Both the position numbers and the translations under genes were made by a program. Under the pieces are notes generated by a model that was not told the DNA's origin, searched no databases, and saw only the letters and a program-made list of their open reading frames with translations. This document shows positions 20,801 to 32,706 of a DNA stretch of 36,239 nt, one piece after another. The number at the start of each line of letters is the position of its first letter. Within the stretch, counting starts at the first letter, position 1. Source of the DNA: Priapulus caudatus (taxonomy: Eukaryota > Priapulida > Priapulimorpha > Priapulimorphida > Priapulidae); contig NW_014577232.1 in NCBI RefSeq assembly GCF_000485595.1, positions 153,915 to 190,153 of the forward strand. The letters are read 5' to 3'.

Positions 20801-23800
20801 GCTGAAGCGCGGGGACAGTGAGGCCCAAACCGAGCCATGCCGGAACAGGAACCACTCGAGCCGCACCGACAGGACGCTCTGCTGCCCGTTCACCGGTGAA
20901 TGCAACTGCTCTAGGCTTATTGGGTTTAGCCCGCTGCGTTGGACAAAAGTCAGAAATCGGCAATTAGTAACGCAAGGAGGTGTGAGTTTACCGTTTATTT
21001 AACCATTACGTGTATAATAATCGCCACCTATGTGCATGGTGCGCATGGTACTGGCGGCGTGCGCCGCGGCGCGCGTTGTGTGTTGTGCGCCGTCTGCGCA
21101 GTGACGCGTGAGAGTGTGATGTGGCGTGTGCGGTACATGTATTTGCATGTGGATTGCACGCCACAGTGTGTGTTGCATATGTGTGCGCGCGCGTGTGTTT
21201 ATACGCCTTAATCCCGTTGTTCGAGAGGAGGAACGTGGGCGTTTAACTTGTCTGTGTCTATTAAGCACGTATTCATCACGTGTAGTGGAATCTAGAGGGG
21301 AAAGAATCAAGGAGAATTAGAGCCTGGTTCGAAAGTAAATCGCTTGCTTTTACCTCACGTTTTCAGTATTTCATCACGGAGCCCCCACTCTGTAATAGAC
21401 AGCCTGTACGCCTAGCTCTTCTATGCTTATAATAACATGTCTGTTATAAATACCCTTTTAAGGACTATGTGAATCGGGTCCGCCGTTCATATGATTCTAA
21501 AGCTCTACCCTTGAATATGGTAATGATGTTTCTAGGCCAGTCCCTGTCGTATAGTATTCGATATATAACAGTGGCAACGAAGGCTGGTTACTTACAGAGA
21601 AAATCGAAATCCTTGGCAAGCACGAGTGCCTCGTGCTCTTTCAGTGGCGTGCTGGAATTTACGCTACTGCCACACACCTGTAACACCCTTACTAACCCCG
21701 GTATTTGTGAGCTTTGTTTTTCCTATGATTATAGGTGCGAGACTCCCATAGCCAAGATTGCGGCTATAAATAACGCATCACGAGAATTAGATGGCTACGT
21801 TTTCCAGACAGAACATTTCTTGTTAAACCCATTTACGTCAAGTGATATTCAAACGATTTCGTTGAAATTAATTGCTCGCTTCTGCTATACGGCAAACTTG
21901 CACTTCTCCTAGCATCAATCTTTCTACCTAGAGACATAAGAACACATGAGAGGCTACCGTTGCGGTCTTTTTTAGTGGCATTACTGAATGCCTGGTAAAC
22001 ACGCCACTCTCCGCTTACTTTTACTTTCCTTGTTCGCGTATTCCATATCCTTTATCGTCCTTGATAGTTATGTTCGCGTGAGTCTTGTCTAGATGGTACC
22101 TTTATCGTTACGCTGATAGGGCCTGTTACCGGAGTGACCTATTTCCCTGTTAATTGGACCGTCTTTCTCCGATTTCGTCGAGTTCTATATTGTACGTTTT
22201 CTTTATAAGATACATAGTTCCTATATTGTACGTTTTTTTTTAGCTCAAGTGACGAGTCAGATGCAGCTCTGAAATCGCATGATTGTCGTCGCGTCATCGC
22301 GTGCGTCCGTCCGTCGCGTCGTCCGTCACAGTGGGCATCAAATCTTAACCGCCTCGACGTACGGTCTTATAAATCGGGACGTCGAAGGGGGGGGGATCGC
22401 GAAAGGATCTGGATGTCGATTGAGGTCAAGCGGTTCAAAGTCAAGGAGTTGTCATTGCGAGCGAGGGAATATTTTTCCCTTAACTTAAGGTATATGATGT
22501 TCGGCCAACTGTTTTTAATTACCATCGATCTCTTTTAACTTACAATTTACGTAAGCAGCAGCACTGCTTATCTTGAAGGTTTTTGTAGTTTAACATGAAG
22601 TGAAGCTCCAGACGAACGCGTAGTGGCTGGCAGAATGAAGCCGTTTGTATCCGCCCGTGCACGCTTGAATGACTCGAAAATCTTTTCGGATGGCGCGGCA
22701 TCTGAATGGGAATATTTACTTCCTGACGATTCGAGATTGTCACCCTGTTCTTCTTCTAATAGTCGTTAAGAAATCCTTGCCTATAAAATTAGGGACTATT
22801 TGTCTTACTTACCCCGCTACTTTTAGTACAAAGTATTTATCAACTCTTATTGTGTATTATTTAATATTAACCGTTCTGTTGCTGTGAGGACAGCCATGTG
22901 AAATAGAGTCCGCGCCAATTTATTGTGTTGTAACCCGTATGTTTTACCGTGTTAAATAAAATTTTTATTAACTTACTTACATAAAAATAGGAGGAAACGT
23001 AATCGGCACAAATCTCAACGGGCTCGACCTACGCTCTTAATTTGATGTATAGTGTGATGGGAGGAAACCATTCACCGACGCGAAATTGGAGTCACAGGGT
23101 CAAAGGGCAGTGGGCGAGCATATATTAAAATTATTCTGAGGACATGTCTAACGGACAAGTGCAAAACTTTTTTGTTTCAGCGCGACTACGATTTTTATCA
23201 CTTTTGAAGGACCATGAAATTTACTTTTCCTGACGTGCGAGTAAGTGTCTGAAATTTGATTTCTCGAAGGAGGGATTAACATGATTTGTGACTGTTAACA
23301 AAGGAGCTGAACTGCTTTTGTATTAGAGCCCCATCCATCCCCCTCCACCCCACCTACCTCACCCTCTCAACGCCTCCCAAACACCACCCTTACGCTCGCG
23401 CTCGCGCATATCATGATACATTGTTAAGTGCGAGTAGCTGTATCTTATTACTGTCTACAGTAGTATAGGCAAAGCCTAACTATCATTTAGATTTAGTCTG
23501 TATTATAGATCATAGATATATGCTCTGTAGCGCGAACGCAATTGGGTGAGAGCGCACTTGATATCGTTCCGGCAGATTTATCAGAGAATACTGAGCTACA
23601 GTACACGTCAGTGAGGCTGTTCGCTCTGCGGCACTTGTTAATTTATACATACTTCTATATTTCGTTTTTAAATCTCTGACGAAGTCGTGCAGACTTGTAG
23701 ATGCAGATGAACGTCGGTCCGTCGGTCCGCCAGGGCGTGCTTCACGTAACGTTATGGACTAGCTCTTTATTTAATAGTTCCTTATATTGCACGTTATTCT

Positions 23801-26800
23801 ATTTATTTACATAGTTCATAATATTGCATGTTTGCGTGCGTGCGCTGCCCGTGCTGCGTGCGTCGTGCTGCTTGTCCAGCATGTCTACTGTCGTGGCGTG
23901 TGTAATTACGTGCAGTCCGGTGCGAAATGTGCTGTCTGTCGTTTATCTGCACAGTACTGTCTGTCCGTTTCCCTCCGTCCGTCCGTCCGTCTATCTGGTC
24001 TGTCTGTTGTCTGTCTGGAACGGGCTTCCTCTTAGTCTGATGTGTGTGTGTAGGGGGGGGGCAGTATTCGCGCGACAAAAAATGTGTGCGTTGCGCGGCG
24101 ATTTCTGTCTTTCCGTCTACAATCGTGTAGCGATGCTGCGTTGCTCGTCGCACGTGATTGTGCTATTCGGGCGGCGCGTGTGCGTTAAACGCGCCTGTCC
24201 AGCACGAACACGCCTGCACACGCCGCCATGATGATTGCTACACTCGCAGCCCCGCACGACTTACTGTATACGCCCCTGCATATACATTACTGTACCGACC
24301 CCGTTCACCCGCGTGCATTTGCCCGAGTACTCATGACCCAGTACGACGGCGTCGCGTAGAGGCGACAAGAGTTCTACAGGATGTACCTGCCTCGGGAGGC
24401 GGAAGCGGGAAGAGATCACCAGTGCAACGCGGCGAAGATTGTACAGGACGCGGATGACGCAAGGCGCTGTGTGCATCCGCCGCGCGACGGCAGCACCGGC
24501 GTCACCTCGACGGTGCCGTCGCGGCAGCCATTTTCGCTCGCCTTCTCGACCTTGACCTTGATCTGGCTGTCGCGTGCGTACGCGCGCCTCGCTTCGCGGC
24601 AGACGTCCCAGCTACAGCGTTCATATTCGAGGCAGCGAGACGACGAAGGCGAGCGGAACGCGAGAGCGACGCCATGCGAAGCGCCGGCCGTCGCGACGGT
24701 CGGACTTGCGACGGCGCTGTGCGAGGCGTTCGAGCGCGGCACGACTTCGCGAGACCGCAGAGCGGCGGCAAGCAACAAAGAAGCGAGGCGAGCACCTACG
24801 ACGGCCGTTCAACACGGAAAGGTGCGCCGTCGAGGCGCGGCAAGTGACGCCGTCGACGTCCGCTTTGGCAAGTGACGGCAGTCGAACCTCCGCGCAAATG
24901 TGCCGCCGTCGACGGCCCCGCGGGCCGAAGCGTGGTGCCCGACGCCAACTTCCGCAAAAGCACGGCCGCCGCGAATCCTCCAATCGTCGTCACGTCGGCA
25001 AAACGCCAGAGTCGCCGGCAGCCGATGCCGACCATTGTACTACCGAGACGGACAAACATTCTGCCGGTGCTCGTGCGCGAATTACGCTTAGTGACAGCGC
25101 ACGGCAGCACGACGCGCGGAGGGCAAATCGGCAATCGCTGCCGCCGGCGCCGCTTCGCAGTGAGCGGGGCAACGTGCAACAGCGCGCGACGCGTCGCCGG
25201 CTGAAGCAATAAGTCGACTCCGTGTAGGCGACAAGAGAGGGCCGCCCCAGGCGCCGGCATGCAGCTCATCATCACAGTCGCGCGCCGACAGTCGGCCGCA
25301 AGTCGCGTTCGAGTCGTCGCGCTTCGGCAGCAGCTGCGATCTGTCGCGCAGCGATCGCGACACTAGCTGTGGCAGAGACCGGGGCGTGTGCCGCACGCAG
25401 CGATCGCCAGCCCGAACTCGACACTGGGAGAGAGACGGGCCAGCTACGCAGTAACGCACAAACACAGTCGATGCGACAGCGGATGCGACACCCGCCAGCG
25501 CCAGCGACGGACGAGCCGCCAGAACGTCACGGCGGACAGCGCCTCCTGCAAACCAAAACGCTTTAACAATCGGACACGCCCAAGCTCCACATCGGCGAGC
25601 AACGGGCCGACTTCGCGAGCAGCGTGCTGGCAGCAGGCGGGCAACGTTGACCACCCGACGTCCGACGTCGGCAAGCGCGAGAGCCGGACCGCACGGAGGC
25701 GAAGATGTCGGACGCAGGGCAACCAGCCGCTCGACTACCGCGGCCCGCCGCCGGGGGGCACTAGCGAGCAGACCGGGCAGCCGACAGAGACCGTCGCAGC
25801 GCCTCGAGCAGCTGCAGCGTCTCAACAGTCTAGCTCATCCAGCGAACACGAGTCGATATCATCGGCAGGGACAGTATCGATACGGGGTAAGTGAAATCGC
25901 TATTTACGGTTCGCGCTGTGGTGGTGGGGGAGGGAGCAGGCGGCGGCGTGCGTGTGCTGCTGCCGGAGCGTGAAGCGCTTAGGTGTGTTGTGTATAGCCC
26001 GGCTGGTGTTGCCCGTGTGTGTAGGTGTTTGTGTAGTGCGCGATAAATGCTGTCGTGTGCGCGCACCACACGCGCTAATAACGCTTATTCAGTGCGCGCT
26101 GCTGAGTGTTACGATCGCCACGTACTATAATTGCTTCCACTGACTAGCACTGCGTTCCGTCTGCTGTTGCTACTGCTGTGTGCTGTTACTGCTCCTGCTG
26201 CTGGTACTGCTCCTGCTATGGTACTGCTGCTGCCAAAGCAGTAGAGTATACTGTCGTCCGCACTGCTAGATCTCATGCTACAGCTAGAGAGAGATGCTAC
26301 CTCGTCGACAGGTGTTCGACCGACGAGCTGGCAAGATGATGATGACGACGACAACGATGACGTTTGACGACGATGCGTTTAATGTGCATTCGCGTCCTGC
26401 GTCCTTCCGCCACTCTCAAGTTCCTCCTCCTTTCTGTTTTGCCATCAATAAATTCACGTTTCTGATGATCACCCTTGACACCAGGTCACTCGAGTTTTTC
26501 ATAAATTAAGCGCGCCAAGACGCCAACAAGATTGGGTTTGCAATGGACGGCAGTCCACGACGTGACTGTGAGTAATAGTTAAAACCACGGTGGATGTTAT
26601 GCATTGAGAAGAAATTCGCAACGAGTGACCGTGGTAATTAGTTAAACCACAGTGGATGTGATTGCAATTGAGAGAGAAATCGCACGAGTGATGTGAGATA
26701 TAACCACGTGGATGCATGATTGCCAATTGTGTGGAATTCGCACGAGTGACTGTGAGTAATAGTTAAGCCACGGTAGTCAGATGTGCTGCATCAGGAGAAT

Positions 26801-29800
26801 TCACGAGTGATTCGTGATTAGTTCAATAAACACGATGGAGTGATCGCGTATGAGGAAGAGAAGATTGTCGAGTGGAGATGGAAGAGCAAGATGATGAGAT
26901 GGAAAGAAAGAGGATTAGCGCGGTGACTGCGTCGAACGACGCCGTCTATCCGGCGACACGTCAGTGGCGCAGTGAGCGTCGTCCGGTAAACCGAACAATA
27001 TGCTTGCTTCTGGAATTCAGTAATCAACGATCCCAGGACGCTGCTGCTGGTGATCAGCAGCAACCAGCGTTATTGCTCGGCCTGGATAACCCGGTGTGAA
27101 CGCGTATAAGGCAAGCGTCAGTTAGTCGAAGGTTAGCGTTGATGCGGATCGTGAGTTAGTCGCTAGTGAGCATGCTGCCGGTATGGAGCAGACGCGTTTG
27201 AGCGACAGTCGCGGGGTGGTTCCGCATGAGTGTTACCAGCGCTATAGCGTTGCCGCAAAGACGTTTCGCTGAGTACAGGCATTAACAATGCTCGAACAAC
27301 CAACTCATCGATAGCGTAGAGAATACGCAGGCTAAAGCGCAGAAGAAAACGACCACCTCAAGAATAGGGTTTAAGAGAACTCAAAGAGCAAGTTCTAAAG
27401 ACGCAAAGCGGGTGACTGGAAGTTGGTAGTTGACAACAATATGCGACGACGCCAGCAGGAGTACATCACCGCCTCTACAATAGTCAGCTTCAAACAAGCA
27501 TTAGGATGAGTACGTGCAGCGGCGATCGAGGCGGACAAGCTCGGTGCAAGGGGCCGTGGATGTTGTCGCACACCGTTAGCGACGATCCGCTGATAATACC
27601 AGAGTACCGCCGTGTTCTCATCGAAAGTCAGCGTACATCCAAGCATCACTCGAGCTAGTCGCTAGCGGAGAATCGAAGGGAACGCAGATGTGAGCGACAG
27701 TTAATTCGCCCGACGGTTCCCGTCTGAGTGTACGCCGGTCACAGCCATTGTCGCGAAAGACGTTTCGCTTGAGTACGGCCGTTACATGACTCAAACATGA
27801 ATCATCGAAGCGTCAAAAGAGTACCAGTAAGGCAAGAAGAGAACGTACCAGTCTCAAATAATAAACTGTTTAAGCGAATTCCAAAGAGCAGCTCTAATTG
27901 GATGCAACGGAGTGTGTATGAACTGTGACAACACGTTGGGACGGACGCAGCGACTAGACGACTCGATCCCTCCTCAAGGTCGCGTCATCCAGCATTCAGG
28001 AAGAAGGGTAGTGGCCGCGTTATTGGACGGATCAAGTCGAGTGCGCTGGACCGGATTGGAGGTCGTCGCAGCGAGGTCGACGTCAGTGTGAACGCGCGAA
28101 CACGTGTCGAGCCGGACGACCAGCGCCGCGGTGATGACAACACTCGAGGATCCACCCAGCGACGGGGGGCGGGGTCTGTAGCTTCAGAGGAACCCGAGTT
28201 CAAGACAGGCTGCTTCAAAGACATTCGAACAGGCATTATCGACGCTGAACCGCGCGCAGTCCGTCACCACCCACGACGCGCGACAGCTCCGAGTCAGCTC
28301 GAGTCGCGGAGACGGCCATCTATTTGATACACTCCTGATTATATGAGGGTAGTTATATTTGTTATCAACATGCGCGCTTTCATTTAATCGAAGGAATTGG
28401 CAATATCCTCGACTAGCCACCATTGCCAATTGTAATGTAGCGAGTCGTGATGGCTAGAGTAGTGGTAATTTCATCATCAGAAATATATATGAAAATAGAT
28501 GATTACAGTGGAAGCAACCTCGCTTGCTGATTCTTATGTGGTGTAGTAAATTCAAGCTTCTCGCACATGACAACCCCAAAGGTAATAATCTACGTTGTGG
28601 CTGAAGCAAAATTATCTACGCTCTGTTCGTCCGTACTGCACACGGAATGCGTAGTTTAATTTATAGTCACATACTTATGTATGCAAGGATGTGTCATATC
28701 TGCAATATAGGGTAGCTTACGGTGGCATGCGCAGCGTAGGGTATTACTAACTTCTACATACGCAACATAAAGTAGATTAAATTTACACACGCAGCAACAT
28801 GAGCTTACAGGTAGGCACACGAACGCGCGTGGTAGCAAGCTCGGGTCGTAACTGGAAACATCTATCGTATTCAACAGACGCCATGAGAATCTCTCAATAA
28901 TCAGTTTCTGCTGACTCCGAAAAAAGAGGAGAGATTCTTCGCGAGCACTGCAAGTGTTCGTGTTATACCTTATTTTCCCGCTTTTATGTTTTTCAGCTTC
29001 TTTTTCCTCCTTATGTTCTACCTTATTTTCCTCTTCATGAAAGAGAAGACACGGTTAGCATCTAAACATGTAGATAACGCGAGGATCTGCAGTATTTTAC
29101 AGAAATTTATGAGAACTTGATAAACGGTTTTTGATGACTCCACAAAAAGGAGACATGTAACGGCTGCCGCTTACGTTACAAATTAAATCTTGGTTAGCGA
29201 ATACGAGCTACTTTCGATTCACTAATATATTCTGATGCAACGCAAATGATAATTATCAAACGCTAATATAAATCAGCAATGTTACAGGATGAATGATCCA
29301 CTAGACTAAGTTTGATCGCGAATGAAAGGTCAACCGACAGTCCGACACTGATTACAGGTTGATAGTTCCATGCTGATAGCTTTCTATAATTTATATCACC
29401 TACATGCTTGGGAATATACGCGACACAAGCTTGCACTCTGTGAAACCATTGATCCGTTGCTTCACACGCACGAGACTTGCGCCCTGAGGCAAACTTCTTG
29501 TTGGTAACGCGCATAAACCTCATGCGTGAATCCTATACCCCGCCTCATGTTGTTTGCGCTAGTGTCGTTAGAGGTCATGTTGACCAGCTATATATATATA
29601 GAGAGAGAGATATATACACACACACACATATATATATATATATATTATATATATATATTTATTTTTTTTATTTATTTTATTTAAATATATTATGTGTGGT
29701 TGTGGTTGCGTGTGTGCACACATAATCAAGTAAGGCTCGTAGCAAATACTCCCAGCAGGAAACTGATTGCGTGGAGTGTCGACTATCTGGTCACACCATC

Positions 29801-32175
29801 ATGGCTTGTTCGGCGACGTGCATCGTTGTCGTCGGCGCTCTGCTTGATCACCAGCGCGTGCTATTGCCGTGGAAGAGCAAAGATGTGCTCACCGTCGGCG
29901 TGCTGCTGCCGTGGAGCGCCACCGCCCGCCTTGGCCCTCGATCGCCTCCGCCCGACGATCCGCATCGACGACATCAACGCCACGCTAGTCTGCTGCCCGA
30001 CAACACGCTCGCTTCGTGTGGCTCGACACGCATGCGACGAGAAGATGGGACGCACGCCATCGTCAACATGTGGTCGCGTCGCCACGCGACCACACTACGC
30101 GGCTTCATCGGCCGGGCTGCGACGTCGTCTGCGAGACGGCGGGCTGCTGGCGTCGGCGTGGAACATGCCCATCGTGTCGTGGGGCTGCACTTCGAACCAC
30201 CTCAGCGACAAGGACGCGTACAACACACTCGCCGTGTCGTCGGCCCCTTCACCAGCGTGGCGCCGATCGGCCGTCGCTGTGATGCACGCCTGGCGATGGG
30301 AAGCGCGTCGGTCATATTGGCAGCGGCGACGTCAGCTGGCAACGTAACGGCCGAGACGTTGAAGGTGCAGCTATAGCGCGGCGTATCGACATCCCTTCTT
30401 TCAGAGATTCGAGCACGGACGACAAGCCAATGACGAAGTTATTCAGAAGGCGGCGACACTTGAACATTAGCGACGAGCCAAGGACACAGTCGCGCGCTGC
30501 GTAACCATTGCGTATGTGAGACAAAGAGCATAATTCAATAAAAAAAAAAAAAAAAAAAAACAAAAAAAAAAAAAAAAAAAAAATAACAACTCTTCATCAC
30601 TCATAAAACACATCAAATGAGGAGACATAAGGTACACACTTTGCGACTCGTATCAGTCATTATGCGGAATTTGACCGTGTATTTCATCTCCTTAGCTACA
30701 AGACGCAGCCGCAACACACATAGATGCAGCATAGCACTTTAATATTGCTGGCATTACTCACGTCGATCGGCTTTTTGCCTATCGCCCCCTACATGCTGAA
30801 CACATATCAAAATCGTTAGCCCATATCATAGCCACATAGCTAAGCTCAATTGCGGTGTTAATGCCAGCGACTATATCGTAATCACATATTTTTTCTTAAG
30901 AGTCGCCCAGCGTTTTTTGATGCGTTTTTAACTGATGGACAAACCCAATCTTACAGATAAGGAATTTGTTCTAGGATAAATTTCCCTCTCTTTTAGTCCG
31001 ATAGTAACTTACGTTTTCATGTTTTTCAAAAATTTATGGAGAGCCGGCGAGGTGCCCAACAAATTTTTTTAACAAATACACAACACATACCAAAAGAAAT
31101 CAATGTGTAGCGAGCGGCAAGCGAACGCGCACCACACTGCGCCCCCCGCGCGACCGGCACCTCACCCCGACATCAGGCAAACATGACACCCAGAATCAGC
31201 GAGAAATGGAGTCACGAAAGTGCGAATGGGTTGTTGTTTACGCGTAGCTATCTTGATAAATGAGTATTAAGTGAAGCTTTCATATTCGTGTGCTTGAGCT
31301 TGTGCCTAACAAGGAGAACCGACAGAAGAGGAGGCACGAAGATAAATGAGTGGACTATTACTCGCGTCTTTAGGCACGCAATAAGGTATAGGATCAATTA
31401 GTGAGTCGGAGAGAGCAGAGTGGAGTCCGGAATTTATATCCTATATGCAGAAACGCATACTGGGGCTTAAAACTTTCGTTTTATATTGAGTACACTGTCT
31501 AGGCCAATGCGACTAGGTAGACCAGCTCTCACAGTAGGCCACGGGTTGCGGGCCAATACGCGCCTACGTCGTTCTGGATGTACCACAAATGCCAACACTT
31601 ACACGCTCACCCATGAATGAGCGCCACTCAATACAGCTAACTTTGGCTACTCAAATCACTCTGCTGACGGAGCCAAGCTACTCATATCTTCACGTCAATT
31701 AAACATAATGGTAAACAAATACAGTTGTATTACGCAACAAAGTCTTAATATTTTACGTATTGTCTATCGGCTAGTTAATTCACACGCAAATGCCGATTGA
31801 AATGGTCCTGTAAAACAGGCAGTGGCGTGTGCGTGAGGTGGGAAGCGACGTGCTTACAGACGGTATATAGGCCTTATATATAATTAATATATATATAGTA
31901 CTACTATATATATATCTATATATATATATATAGGTTGGTATGCTATGCCTACGTGGCGTAGTACATAGCATACACAATATTGGGTTATGAATTGCCCTCT
32001 TCAACTGATTGGATTAATTGATGAACGTTAACGTTGACATATAACAATTAATCTTACCTCCTACACCATTAATTCACCTAATTATTAGCCTTTATTAGCC
32101 TTTTATTATATTATTATTTATATTATTGCGGTAATTGCACTAATGCATTGCTTTTATCCTATGCATTTCCTTTTA

Positions 32176-32242
<67 letters not shown>

Positions 32243-32527
32243 CTTCCTACCTCGCGCGCCGCTCTTTTTCTCTTGTTTCTTTTGTTTCTCTTCATGCGCG
32301 CTCTTTTTCTCTCTCTCTCGCGCGCTCTTTCTCTCTCTCTGCTCTAACTCTCTCTCGCTCTCTCTCTCTCTCGCTCTTTCTTTCTCTCTCTCTCTCTCAT
32401 CTCATCGCTCTCTCTCGCGCTCTTTCTCTTTCTCTGTCAGCTGCGCTCTTTTTTTTCTCTCTCTCTCTCTCTCTCTCTCGCTCGCTCTTTTTTTCTCTTT
32501 CTCTCTCTCTCTCTCTCGCTCTCTGCT

Positions 32528-32581
<54 letters not shown>

Positions 32582-32675
32582 AAACACACACACACACACA
32601 CGCACACACCACACACACACACCACACACACACACCACACACAACATATGCGCTGCACGCACGCAAGCACCGGCC

Positions 32676-32706
<31 letters not shown>

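Larger units (their letters stand above)
28461..32240. repeat. Duplicated block, copy B (error-rich, lacks the transposon)
   Basis: It matches block A from 10859 to about 17830, minus 11349-14980. The differences are mostly one-base indels. From about 30590 to 31700 the match to 16560-17340 is stretched by roughly 40 per cent with scattered inserted bases, the look of uncorrected single-molecule reads. The left junction (28460) follows an unrelated AT/GC mix ending GATGGCTAGAGTAG. Confidence 0.85.

Noticed and set aside
21469-21912. 147-codon plus-strand frame
   Set aside because: It starts at GTG, has no splice or promoter context and no recognisable motif; probably chance.
24416-25825. Several 100-245 codon frames on both strands
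   Set aside because: High GC lowers stop frequency; no domain is recognised, and overlapping frames on both strands cannot all be real.
29694-30347. 217-codon frame resembling a second receptor protein
   Set aside because: It hops between frames of the exon 1 copy because of indels; the product is a mosaic of right- and wrong-frame pieces.
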